Origin: CAJCIW01 sp963833965
GTDB lineage: Bacteria > Chlamydiota > Chlamydiia > Chlamydiales > Rhabdochlamydiaceae
Assembly (NCBI GenBank): GCA_963833965.1
Contig: CAWHZZ010000001.1
Coordinates: forward strand, 558,001-622,000
Direction of reading: 5' to 3'
DNA length: 64,000 nucleotides
The notes below the pieces were generated by a model. That model searched no databases, was not told where the DNA came from, and saw nothing but the letters and a program-made list of their open reading frames with translations. A program made the position numbers and the translations under genes. Of this stretch, positions 46,201 through 53,830 are shown piece by piece. Each line of letters opens with the position of its first letter. Within the stretch, counting starts at the first letter, position 1.

Positions 46201-46404
46201 AACATCCCACGCAGCCTTGGCCATAATCATAAAACCGACGGCTTCAGCATAAGGCGGCTCAGCATCGATCATCACATTCCTCTCATCACCAATTTGCAAA
46301 CGGCGCAAATCTTCTTGCAATGCTTGGCGGAACTCAAATTTGAGAACCTTCCCCTCCTCTCTTGGAGAGAATTTATCGCGAGCAAAGGAGTTCTTAGTTT
46401 TTGA
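43201..46404 (+). CDS. carB: Carbamoyl-phosphate synthase, large chain
   Basis: The 1067-residue enzyme makes carbamoyl phosphate from bicarbonate, ammonia and two ATP. Two homologous ATP-grasp halves are seen: the first with GGLRIGQAGEFDYSG and MMRSGFSLGGLGSG, the second with SGPYCIGSSVEFDWC and LLIRPSYVLSGAAM. A C-terminal MGS-like allosteric domain follows (LVSIGGDMKIKLLEQL). The start is GTG 43201. Length fits the family. Confidence 0.96.
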   Translation: MKKRFQGNKILILGSGGLRIGQAGEFDYSGTQAIKAIKEEKIRTVLINPNIATVQTDAASADEVYLCPLSVEIVSKIIEKERPDGILLGFGGQTALNLGLKLDETGIFKKFNVSVLGTPVSAIRLTEDRDLFKKSLSSIGIKSPKSIAVSTVKEALAAAKKIGYPVMMRSGFSLGGLGSGKIKNAEEMQLRAGEALSGAPQILIEEYLLGWKELEYEIVRDAFDNAVTVCNMENLDPMGIHTGESIVVAPSQTLTNAEYHGLREIALRAARHFGIVGECNIQYALNPKNGDYRVIEMNARLSRSSALASKATGYPLAFVAAKLALGFSLAEIKNAVTKKTVAFFEPALDYVVVKIPRWDIHKFRSADRRIGTEMKSVGEVMAIGRSFPEAIQKAARMLNLGASGLTDYPHPIDDVEEEISHATDRRLFALYQFFKEGGSIEEAHRRSQIDRWFLNHLEKIAKWEKKLKNSSLDAATMKESKKLGFSDKAIGKVKRIEPRKVRVLRIKHGIVPFVKQIDTLAGEFDAKTNYLYLTYHGQAHDVEPSSRSPVIVLGSGPYCIGSSVEFDWCAVNTCRTLRKLREETIIINSNPETVSTDYDESDRLYFEELTLERVQDIADYEKTKGIVVSVGGQIANNLALPLHQYGYPLLGTSASSIDMAENRQKFSSLLTKLSVDQPAWQTVTSLQKAKKFAEKKGYPLLIRPSYVLSGAAMNIVSSNEELERFLAEATRISPDHPVVMSQFITDAKELEIDGVAKEGKIVIEAITEHVENAGVHSGDATVVLPPQRLYLETIRRTKKITREIVKALQITGPFNIQFIAKNNAIQVIECNVRSSRSFPFVSKVTDHNFIEIATRVMLGQFSPAPYETLELDYVGVKTPQFSYHRLKGANPVAHVEMASTGEVACLGHDLLEAFFLSWLATEQSIRRKRILVSIGGDMKIKLLEQLQKLEAQGWDIYATEGTNDFLCQHGIASRCIYKASEKIEPNVTTLISNHQIDLIVNIPRSLGHNHKTDGFSIRRLSIDHHIPLITNLQTAQIFLQCLAELKFENLPLLSWREFIASKGVLSF

Positions 46405-47492
46405 AGAACCAACTCATTAAAAGCCTCGTCAAAGCTTTTAAACCTAAGCGGCTCAACTTGGGGGCGGAGAAACGTTTCCTCATCCTTTCGACGACAGGCC
46501 TTGGCGATTCATTGTGGGGAACGCCAGCCATCCGCGCACTTCGCCAATGCTTCCCCACCAGCTACATCGGAGTCATCACGAGCCCTGTGGGAAAAGCCTG
46601 CCTCCAGCACAACCGCCGAATTGATGAGTTATTTGTTGTGGAAAACCCTGTGCTTTTGTCTTTATTCCCACTCTATTGGAAGCTTAAAAAAAGGCGCATT
46701 ACCCACGTCCTCAACTTCCACACTTCGCAACGACCTATTTTGCCCTTAGCCTCCATCCTCGGGGCGACAGAAATTGTCGGAACGCACGGAATTAACAAAG
46801 GGCTGGATTTCCTTTTGACTCAGGCGTTGGACCATGACAGCTTCCACGAAATTCAGCGGCGGCTAGATATTGTGTCACAGGTAGGCGCGCAAACTTTAGA
46901 TTCTTCGATGGAGCTTTTTTTAAGCCAAGAGGATGAAAAAATCGCCGAAGGTTTTTTAGCAGATCAACATATTCCCTCGTATTTCCCTTTGATCGCGTTG
47001 CACCCGGGAGCCAAGGATGGGTTTAAACAATGGCCGGTTTCGCACTTCATTGACCTAGGCAACCGCCTCGTCCGCAACTTGGGATGCCGCATCATTGTTA
47101 CAGGTACTCCTGAAGAAAAGCCCCTTGTCGCGTCCATTGTCTCCCAAATTGAACAGGCAATTGCCGCAACCGATCTTCCATTGCTCGCCACTGCCGCCCT
47201 CATCAAAAAAATGGATCTACTGATAAGCAATGACACAGGGCCGATGCACGTAGCCTTTGCCATGAAAACACCGACGATTGGCCTTTTCACACCCACTGAC
47301 CCCAAACTTTGCGGCCCCTATTTTGTGGAAAATGCTGTGCCGATCGCCAAAAATCCGACCTGCTCGCGCTGCCTTAAGAAAAAATGCCGCGAACCATTTT
47401 GCCTCTTGCAAATCGGCGTCCAAGAAGTTTACGATTCAGTTTTAAGCATGTTTTATAAGACAAAAAATAAAAAACGGTATGAACCCACTTAA
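46401..47492 (+). CDS. Family 9 glycosyltransferase (heptosyltransferase-like)
   Basis: The 363-residue protein shows the ADP-heptose:LPS heptosyltransferase pattern: LILSTTGLGDSLWGTPAIRALRQ at the N terminus, ALHPGAKDGFKQWP in the middle and LISNDTGPMHVAFAMKTPTIGLF near the nucleotide-binding site. It adds a sugar to lipooligosaccharide core or a related glycan. The start is TTG 46401, overlapping the carB stop (TTGA) with AAAGGAG upstream. It lies within the pyrimidine operon and overlaps pyrB by 14 nt. Confidence 0.85.
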   Translation: MKNQLIKSLVKAFKPKRLNLGAEKRFLILSTTGLGDSLWGTPAIRALRQCFPTSYIGVITSPVGKACLQHNRRIDELFVVENPVLLSLFPLYWKLKKRRITHVLNFHTSQRPILPLASILGATEIVGTHGINKGLDFLLTQALDHDSFHEIQRRLDIVSQVGAQTLDSSMELFLSQEDEKIAEGFLADQHIPSYFPLIALHPGAKDGFKQWPVSHFIDLGNRLVRNLGCRIIVTGTPEEKPLVASIVSQIEQAIAATDLPLLATAALIKKMDLLISNDTGPMHVAFAMKTPTIGLFTPTDPKLCGPYFVENAVPIAKNPTCSRCLKKKCREPFCLLQIGVQEVYDSVLSMFYKTKNKKRYEPT

Positions 47493-48399
47493 CAGACGCA
47501 GCATCATCTCGATCGCCGATTTGACGAAGGAAGAAATCCTTCTGATTTTAAAGCGCGCCGAGGAGATGAAGAAAAAATATCCTAAAGACCTCTTAAAGTC
47601 TAAAATTTTAGCCTCCTGTTTTTATGAGCCTTCGACGCGAACTCGTCTCTCTTTTGAGGCCGCGATGGTCCGATTGGGCGGAAGCGTCATCGGCTTTGCC
47701 GACGCCGCCTCTACTTCGGCGAAAAAAGGGGAATCTTTGCAGGATTCGATGAAAGTGATCGGCCAGTATGCGGACGTCATTGTGCTCCGCCATCCGAGCG
47801 AGGGCGCCGCGCGCGCGGCAAGCGGAGCGACGGTGAAACCGATCATCAACGCGGGCGACGGGGCCAACCAACATCCCACGCAAACGTTGCTCGACCTCTT
47901 TACAATCAAGGAATGCCAAAAGAAACTCAAGGGGCTCAACCTGGCCTTTGTCGGGGATCTCAAGTTCGGACGCACTGTGCATTCGCTGAGTTTTGCTTGC
48001 GCGCTCTTCGACATGCGGCTGTTTTTTGTATCGCCTGAGCAATTGATGCTTCCAGAGGAGATTGGCCGGTTTCTAAAAAAACAGGGCGTGAAGTTTTCTT
48101 TCCACCGCAGTATCGAGGATGTTCTTGGCAAAGTCGATATTTTGTACATGACTCGCTTGCAAAAAGAGCGCTGCGGCGCTGCCGTGTACGAAGAGTGCAA
48201 AGACAGCTACACGTTAAGGGAAGAAATGCTAAAAAAAGCGAAGAAGAATCTCAGGATCCTGCATCCCCTCCCGCGCTTGAACGAAATTGAGATTGCCGTC
48301 GACAAAACTCCTTTCGCTTACTATTTTCAGCAGGCGGAAAATGGTCTATATGTGCGCATGGCCCTTTTATCTCTCATTTTAGGAGAAAAAAATGGTTAA
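47479..48399 (+). CDS. pyrB: Aspartate carbamoyltransferase, catalytic chain
   Basis: The 306-residue enzyme joins carbamoyl phosphate and aspartate. Carbamoyl-phosphate loop FYEPSTRTRLSFEAAM and the HPTQTLLDLFTI motif are intact. PyrI is encoded next with an 8-nt overlap, so a class B holoenzyme is likely, open to nucleotide control. Confidence 0.96.
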   Translation: MNPLNRRSIISIADLTKEEILLILKRAEEMKKKYPKDLLKSKILASCFYEPSTRTRLSFEAAMVRLGGSVIGFADAASTSAKKGESLQDSMKVIGQYADVIVLRHPSEGAARAASGATVKPIINAGDGANQHPTQTLLDLFTIKECQKKLKGLNLAFVGDLKFGRTVHSLSFACALFDMRLFFVSPEQLMLPEEIGRFLKKQGVKFSFHRSIEDVLGKVDILYMTRLQKERCGAAVYEECKDSYTLREEMLKKAKKNLRILHPLPRLNEIEIAVDKTPFAYYFQQAENGLYVRMALLSLILGEKNG

Positions 48400-48853
48400 A
48401 ACACTCTCTGTCGCCGCCATCAAAGAAGGCGCTGTCATCGACCATATCCCCGCGGGTTTTGCTTTGATCATCCTTCAGTTGCTCAAACTCTCCCATGGAA
48501 AACATCGGGTGAGCATTGGGCTGAACTTGAGCAGTTCCATGATGGGCTTCAAAGATTTGATCAAAGTTGAAAACCGTGCTCTGACGGAAAAAGAGGCGCA
48601 TGACATCGCCGTCTTTGCCCCTCAAGCGACGATCAGCATCATTAAAGATTACAAAGTCTCCAAGAAAACAAGAGCAACGCTTCCTAAAGCTGTCGACAGA
48701 ATTCTGGTTTGCCCGAACTTACACTGCATCACAAATCATGAGCCGGTCGAGACGCTCTTTCATGTCGAAGAGCATAAACAGCAGGTCGAGCTGCGCTGCC
48801 AGTATTGCGAGAAAATTTTCGAACGGAGCGAAATGAAAGAGTTTCATTTATGA
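48392..48853 (+). CDS. pyrI: Aspartate carbamoyltransferase, regulatory chain
   Basis: The 153-residue protein has an N-terminal allosteric domain (GAVIDHIPAGFALIILQLL) that binds CTP/ATP in homologues. A C-terminal zinc domain carries four Cys (CPNLHC and CQYCEKIF). It holds PyrB trimers together. The stop overlaps the pyrC start (ATGA). Confidence 0.95.
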   Translation: MVKTLSVAAIKEGAVIDHIPAGFALIILQLLKLSHGKHRVSIGLNLSSSMMGFKDLIKVENRALTEKEAHDIAVFAPQATISIIKDYKVSKKTRATLPKAVDRILVCPNLHCITNHEPVETLFHVEEHKQQVELRCQYCEKIFERSEMKEFHL

Positions 48854-50064
48854 TCACCATTCAAGGCGTAGAGACCCTAGAAGGGGAAAAAACCCATTTC
48901 ATCATCCCCTCTAAAGAGGAGCGGACGATCGTGGCCAATGGGCTGACTTTGCTTCCCGCTTTAGTCGACTCGCATGTGCATTTCCGCACTCCAGGTCTTT
49001 GTCATAAAGAGACATGGGAAACGGCTTCCAAAGCGGCGGTCAAGGGAGGCATCACGGCTGTTTTTGATATGCCCAACACGATTCCTCCGACGGTCACTCT
49101 GGAGAGACTCCAAGAAAAAAAATTGCTCATCCAAGAACAATTGAATAGAGCGGGCATTCCACTCCACTTTGGCCTGTACCTCGGCGCGGACAAGAATCAT
49201 TTCGATGAAATTGCCAGGTGCAAAGACCAGATCGTCGGCGTGAAAGTGTTCATGGGGTCATCGACGGGTGGCCTTGTGATGGATGACGACCTTTCGCTGC
49301 ATACCGTCTTCAAGCTATGCGCCAAGCATGATCTTTTGGTTGCTGTGCATGCAGAAGACGAAGCGTTGATCCATGAGCGGACGGGGAAATACAGCGGAAA
49401 AATGGAGCCAAGGGCCCATTCTGAGATCAGAAATGAAGAAGTGGCTTTGCGGGCGACGCAAAAAGCGATTGAACTTTCGAAGCATTACAAGACACGGCTG
49501 CATATTCTGCATGTGGGAACAAAGGAGGAAGTGCTGTTCATCGCGAATGCGAAAAAGGCAGGTGTTCCCGTTACGTTCGAAACAACGCCACATCACCTTT
49601 TTTTGACGGTCGAAGACTATGAACGATTCGGGACTAAAGTGCAGATGAACCCGCCTTTGCGCACAAAAGAAGACGCGGCGGCGCTCTGGCAGGCCATTCG
49701 AGACGGCGTTCTCGATACGATCGGTTCTGACCATGCGCCCCATACTTTGGAGGAAAAAAATCTTCCCTACCCCAAGGCACCATCCGGAATCCCCGGTGTC
49801 GAAACGACGCTTCCCTTGCTCCTCGACGCCTGCAATCGTGGAAAAATCACGCTAAAACAGATCGTCCGTTTGATGCGCGAGCGCGTCTTTGATGTTTTTC
49901 GCTTTCCCTTCAATGAAGATTATCTTTTAGTCGATATGAAAAAAAAAGGAGTGATTGATGAGCATTCCCTCAAGACCAAATGCGGATGGAGTCCTTACGC
50001 TGGCAGAGAACTCCAAGGATGGCCCGTGTTTACCATTCTCCAAGGAAAAGTTTATGAGCTCTAA
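48850..50064 (+). CDS. pyrC: Dihydroorotase, class I
   Basis: The 404-residue metal-dependent amidohydrolase closes carbamoyl aspartate to dihydroorotate. Metal ligands are HVHFR, the carboxylated Lys in VKVFMGSSTG, HAEDEAL, HILHVGT and the Asp in GSDHAPHT. ATG 48850 is chosen because it overlaps the pyrI stop; the longer reading from 48805 would run inside pyrI. It overlaps pyrD by 11 nt. Confidence 0.94.
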   Translation: MITIQGVETLEGEKTHFIIPSKEERTIVANGLTLLPALVDSHVHFRTPGLCHKETWETASKAAVKGGITAVFDMPNTIPPTVTLERLQEKKLLIQEQLNRAGIPLHFGLYLGADKNHFDEIARCKDQIVGVKVFMGSSTGGLVMDDDLSLHTVFKLCAKHDLLVAVHAEDEALIHERTGKYSGKMEPRAHSEIRNEEVALRATQKAIELSKHYKTRLHILHVGTKEEVLFIANAKKAGVPVTFETTPHHLFLTVEDYERFGTKVQMNPPLRTKEDAAALWQAIRDGVLDTIGSDHAPHTLEEKNLPYPKAPSGIPGVETTLPLLLDACNRGKITLKQIVRLMRERVFDVFRFPFNEDYLLVDMKKKGVIDEHSLKTKCGWSPYAGRELQGWPVFTILQGKVYEL

Positions 50065-51160
50065 CCTCCCCAACTGGTATCCAAGCCAGCCGCCCATTTA
50101 CGACATTCGCAAAACCTATCTTGAAAATGCGGAGGAAGGCCCATTTTTCAAAGGTCAAGTTCCTCAAAGAACTTGGCCTCCGAAGGAAAAATGGATCGAT
50201 TTTTTGGGCTTTCCCGTCGCCTCCCGCATTGGCGTTCCCGCGGGTCCTTTGCTGACCTCCCGCTGGATTGCATTGGCTGGTCAACTGGGTTTTGACATTC
50301 CGATCTATAAAACGATCCGGAGCGCCCAGCACCCCTCGCATCCTCTTCCCAACATGGTTTTCATCGACACCCACGGCATGATTCACAATGAGAAAATACC
50401 TCAGCAAGCGAGTTTGACGACAACACCGCCTCATCATATTGAAGAGCTGGCTGTGACAAACTCTTTTGGCATGCCCTCCAAAAGCCCTGAGTTTTTGCAT
50501 GAGGACATCCCTCGCGCCAATGCCTCGCTGCGCGAGGGCCAAGTCATGGTCGTCTCAGTCGTCGGATCCGTGCGTGAGAATTGCACGTTCATCGAAGACT
50601 TCGTCCAAGCAGCGCTTTTGGCCAAAAGCGCGGGGGCAAAGATCATCGAGGCGAACTTCTCCTGTCCTAACGTCGACAAGAGTGCAGGATGTCTCTATAT
50701 GTCTCCGGCTACGGTACTCGACCTCGGCGTTGCCATTGTGAAAGCGATTGCTCCCATTCCACTGATCATCAAGGTAGGGACCTTCTCCTCCGACGATCAG
50801 ATGCGCGATGTTTTTTGCGCTGCCGCAAAAGCCGGCATCCGCGCTATTTCGGGGATTAACACCGTCAGCATGTCGGTCATGGACGCCCACGGGCAGCCAG
50901 CGCTCGGTCCCAAACGGCCGACGAGCGGGGTCTGCGGCGGTCCCATCAGGGAAGTCGCTCTGCATTTTGTCGAGCACGCCGCCGAAATCAATCGGCGCTC
51001 AAAGCTCGACTTGACCTTGATCGGGGTCGGCGGCATTACTCTGCCTGAGCATTTTGACGAATTTTTCGATGCCGGCGCCGACATCGCCATGTCAGCCACG
51101 GGCATGATGTGGGATCCCTATCTCGCCGCCCGCTATCACCTCGGGAGAAGCCCATTATGA
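50054..51160 (+). CDS. pyrD: Dihydroorotate dehydrogenase-family protein
   Basis: The 368-residue flavoprotein has the DHODH TIM-barrel motifs GVPAGPLLTSRWI, IEANFSCPNVDKSAG, LIIKVGTFSSDD and ISGINTVS. It has about 60 extra N-terminal residues compared with the usual class 1 enzyme and no membrane anchor, so class and electron acceptor are unclear. ATG 50054 follows AAGGA at 50042-50046. It fills the dihydroorotate-to-orotate step of the operon and overlaps pyrE by ATGA. Confidence 0.85.
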   Translation: MSSNLPNWYPSQPPIYDIRKTYLENAEEGPFFKGQVPQRTWPPKEKWIDFLGFPVASRIGVPAGPLLTSRWIALAGQLGFDIPIYKTIRSAQHPSHPLPNMVFIDTHGMIHNEKIPQQASLTTTPPHHIEELAVTNSFGMPSKSPEFLHEDIPRANASLREGQVMVVSVVGSVRENCTFIEDFVQAALLAKSAGAKIIEANFSCPNVDKSAGCLYMSPATVLDLGVAIVKAIAPIPLIIKVGTFSSDDQMRDVFCAAAKAGIRAISGINTVSMSVMDAHGQPALGPKRPTSGVCGGPIREVALHFVEHAAEINRRSKLDLTLIGVGGITLPEHFDEFFDAGADIAMSATGMMWDPYLAARYHLGRSPL

Positions 51161-51759
51161 CGCCAGAAATTAAAACCCTCGCCCTCGAACTTTTTGAAAT
51201 TCAAGCCGTCAAATTCGGCACGTTCACTTTGAAGAGCGGCATCCAATCGCCCATCTATATCGACCTGCGCTTGATTATCTCTTATCCTTCTCTTCTTAAA
51301 AAAATCAGCAAGGTCCTCGGCAAAATCCTCGAATCGCTTTCTTTCGATGTTATTTGCGGCGTTCCCTACACTGCTCTGCCCATTGCGACGGCCATCTCTC
51401 TCGATAGAGATATCCCGATGGTCATGCGCCGCAAAGAAGCCAAAGATTACGGCACGAAAAAACTCATCGAAGGCCGATTTGAAAAGGGACAGACCTGCCT
51501 GATCATCGAAGACATCGTCACCTCCGGCGCCAGCATCCTAGAAACTGTTTCCCCTCTCAGAGCAGAAGGCCTCGAAGTGGAAGATGCGGTGGTCGTCCTC
51601 GACCGCGAGCAGGGCGGCAAAGAAAGGCTCAAAGAAAACGGCATCGTCCTGCACGGTCTCATCAGCATCTTTGACCTTTTAAAAGTCTTGTTTTATGAAA
51701 AAAAGATTTCCGAAAATACTTTTCGCGAAGTTAACGAATTTTTAGCCACGCCAGTGTGA
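51157..51759 (+). CDS. pyrE: Orotate phosphoribosyltransferase, UMP-synthase-like
   Basis: The 200-residue enzyme converts orotate to OMP. The PRPP motif TCLIIEDIVTSGASI is intact. Segments such as FGTFTLKSGIQSPIYIDLR, CGVPYTALPIATA, RRKEAKDYGTKKLIEG and VLDREQGGKERL closely follow the OPRT half of eukaryotic UMP synthase rather than the standard bacterial PyrE. ATG 51157 overlaps the pyrD stop. Confidence 0.93.
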   Translation: MTPEIKTLALELFEIQAVKFGTFTLKSGIQSPIYIDLRLIISYPSLLKKISKVLGKILESLSFDVICGVPYTALPIATAISLDRDIPMVMRRKEAKDYGTKKLIEGRFEKGQTCLIIEDIVTSGASILETVSPLRAEGLEVEDAVVVLDREQGGKERLKENGIVLHGLISIFDLLKVLFYEKKISENTFREVNEFLATPV

Positions 51760-51760
51760 A

Positions 51761-51824
51761 CCCAGGCCTTAAGGCCTGGGATTGAGTTGGGGCCGAGCTT
51801 CGCACTCGGCCCAACATTGTTTTT
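51761..51824 (+). terminator. Double hairpin between pyrE and pyrF
   Basis: CCCAGGCCTTAAGGCCTGGG (51761-51780) is a perfect palindrome. GTTGGGGCCGAG/CTCGGCCCAAC (51786-51815) is a second stem followed by a T run. The structure could terminate or attenuate transcription inside the pyrimidine operon. Confidence 0.6.
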
Positions 51825-51869
51825 GAAAAATACCAGGCCCTAAAGGGCCGGGTTTCTGCCGGAGGACAG

Positions 51870-52637
51870 ATGAATAAAACTTTCAAAGAGCGCTCGGCGC
51901 TTTGCCAAAATCCTACGGCGAAAAAACTGTTTGCCTTGATGGAAGATAAAAAGACAAATCTGTCGGTGGCGGCGGACCTCACTTCGAGCGGAGCTCTTTT
52001 AGAACTTGCCGATGCCGTTGGGCCGGAAATCTGCGTCTTGAAAACACACATCGACATCCTCGATGACTTCACACCTCACGTCGTTCAAGAGCTCCGCCGC
52101 CTTGCCGATCGGCATCGATTCCTCATTTTTGAAGACCGCAAATTCGCCGACATCGGCAATACGGTCGCGATGCAATATGGGGGCGGGATCTACCGCATTG
52201 CCGATTGGGCCGACATCATCAATGCCCATCCTGTGCCAGGTCCGGGCATCATTACAGGACTGAAAGAAGTGGGGCTGCCAAAAGGGCGCGCGCTACTTCT
52301 GCTCGCCGAAATGAGCTCGGCGGGGACCTTTGCTCATGGCGCTTACACAGAACAAACTGTCAAAATGGCGGAAAATCACGGTGATTTTGTGATCGGCTTC
52401 ATTTCTATGAAACGACTTTCAAACGACCCTCGCTGGATCTATATGACCCCAGGCGTGCAACTTTCCACCGGGAAAGACGCCCACGGCCAGCAGTACCAAA
52501 CCCCGCAGTCAGTCGTCGAGGCCGGCAGCGACGTGATCATCGTCGGAAGAGGCATTTATGGAGCAAAAGATCCCGCCTCGCAGGCCAAGCAGTACCGCCA
52601 AGAAGGGTGGAAGGCCTATGCAAAACGATCCTCCTAA
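51870..52637 (+). CDS. pyrF: Orotidine 5'-phosphate decarboxylase, UMP-synthase-like
   Basis: The 255-residue enzyme makes UMP. The catalytic DxKxxD motif lies in LIFEDRKFADIGNT. CVLKTHIDILDDFT, LLAEMSSAGTFA and DVIIVGRGI closely follow the eukaryotic ODCase half of UMP synthase. GGAGGA precedes ATG 51870. It is a separate gene here, not fused to pyrE, although the two are neighbours in the fusion order. Confidence 0.94.
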   Translation: MNKTFKERSALCQNPTAKKLFALMEDKKTNLSVAADLTSSGALLELADAVGPEICVLKTHIDILDDFTPHVVQELRRLADRHRFLIFEDRKFADIGNTVAMQYGGGIYRIADWADIINAHPVPGPGIITGLKEVGLPKGRALLLLAEMSSAGTFAHGAYTEQTVKMAENHGDFVIGFISMKRLSNDPRWIYMTPGVQLSTGKDAHGQQYQTPQSVVEAGSDVIIVGRGIYGAKDPASQAKQYRQEGWKAYAKRSS

Positions 52638-53574
52638 AATCGCCATCATCGTTTTAAATTGGAACGGCAAGCAAGATACTCTGGCTTGTCTGGAATCGCT
52701 AAAAAAGTTGACCTATCCTAATTTCGAGGTGATCGTCGTGGACAATGGCTCCACGGACAGCTCTAAAGCCGAAATCCATCACCGTTTCCCGGAGCACGTT
52801 CTCATCGAAAACAGCGAAAATCTCGGCTTTGCCGAAGGCAACAATATTGGTCTTCGCATAGCGTTGCAGCGCGACGCCGAATTCTTTTTTCTTTTGAACA
52901 ACGACACCGTCGTGGCACCGGACATTTTGGAGCAATTCTTAAAAACATTTCAATCCTTCCCCGAAGCCGGCATTCTCGGGGCAAAAATCCTCCTCTTCGA
53001 TGAGCGGGAGACACTCGACCATCTCGGCGGCATGTGGAACCGAAAAACAGGCTCTTTTACATTGACCGGAATGCGAGACCGAGAAGGCAATTGGCAAACT
53101 GCCCAAGAGCTCGATTATGTGTGCGGAGCCGGAATGACTGTTAAAAAAAGTGTCATCGAGGCGGTCGGGTATTTCGATCCCCGCTTTTTCTTAATCTGGG
53201 AAGAGTCTGATTACTGTTTTCGCGCGCGGGCCGCGGGGTTCAAAGTCATGACTTGCCCACAAGCGAAACTTTGGCATAAAGTCTCTGCATCTTTTAGGGG
53301 CAAGGCCCATTCTACTTATTACTGGTGGCGCAATCGTTTGCTTTGGATTGAAAAAAATTGTTCCCAGAATGAAAAATACAGCCTTTATTTTTTCATCTTA
53401 ATTCCTGAAATTTTGCACAAAATCAAAATTCAGCTACTTAAAAAAATTCAATCCCTTTTTTCTAGCAATGAAGAAAAAAAGCAAAAACTCCTCCAAAATC
53501 GCGCCGTCCTCTGCGGCGTCCGCGATTATCTGCTCCGAAGATTCGGCAAAGGACCCGATTTTAAGGGGTTGTAA
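52618..53574 (+). CDS. Family 2 glycosyltransferase (rhamnosyltransferase-like)
   Basis: The 318-residue cytoplasmic GT-A enzyme has KIAIIVLNWNGKQDTLACL, VDNGSTDSSKAEI, the DxD-like FFLLNNDTVV and the WbbL-type WEESDYCFRARAAG. It probably adds a deoxyhexose to a surface glycan. ATG 52618 lies inside the end of pyrF (20-nt overlap). The last residues (KGL) and the TAA stop come from the inserted palindromic element, so the original C terminus has been cut. Confidence 0.88.
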   Translation: MQNDPPKIAIIVLNWNGKQDTLACLESLKKLTYPNFEVIVVDNGSTDSSKAEIHHRFPEHVLIENSENLGFAEGNNIGLRIALQRDAEFFFLLNNDTVVAPDILEQFLKTFQSFPEAGILGAKILLFDERETLDHLGGMWNRKTGSFTLTGMRDREGNWQTAQELDYVCGAGMTVKKSVIEAVGYFDPRFFLIWEESDYCFRARAAGFKVMTCPQAKLWHKVSASFRGKAHSTYYWWRNRLLWIEKNCSQNEKYSLYFFILIPEILHKIKIQLLKKIQSLFSSNEEKKQKLLQNRAVLCGVRDYLLRRFGKGPDFKGL

Positions 53575-53728
53575 GGAAATAAATTTTACAGTTCCCGAGG
53601 AGAAAAACGGTTCAGATCTTGAGGATTTTTCCGCAGCAGGTATTCCTGTCACCCCTGCAAGGAAAAATCGTCGAGAGATGAATCGATTTTTCCCTCGAGA
53701 ACTGTAAAAGTTATTTTCTTACAACCCC
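53565..53728. mobile_element. 164-bp palindromic element, family 1, copy 2
   Basis: This has the same ends and length as 30406-30569 and differs at only a few bases. It is flanked by TAA on both sides (53562-53564, 53729-53731). It truncates the GT2 gene on its left. Confidence 0.88.
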
Positions 53729-53830
53729 TAAGTAACTTTTTCCACTTCCGCGGAAAAAGTGGGAACGTAGCCGACAGTGGCGCTGTGGGGACTGAAATGA
53801 GGGCCGGCAGCCTGCATGCCGGAGCCTGGA
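53729..53830. repeat. Palindrome-rich gap
   Basis: ACTTTTTCC/GGAAAAAGT and GCCGGC/GCCGG(A) with CTGCAT at the centre form two hairpins. The second resembles the GCGGC-CTGCAT-GCCGC cores of the tRNA-tail array. A 62-codon minus-strand frame through them is an artefact of the palindromes. Confidence 0.5.
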
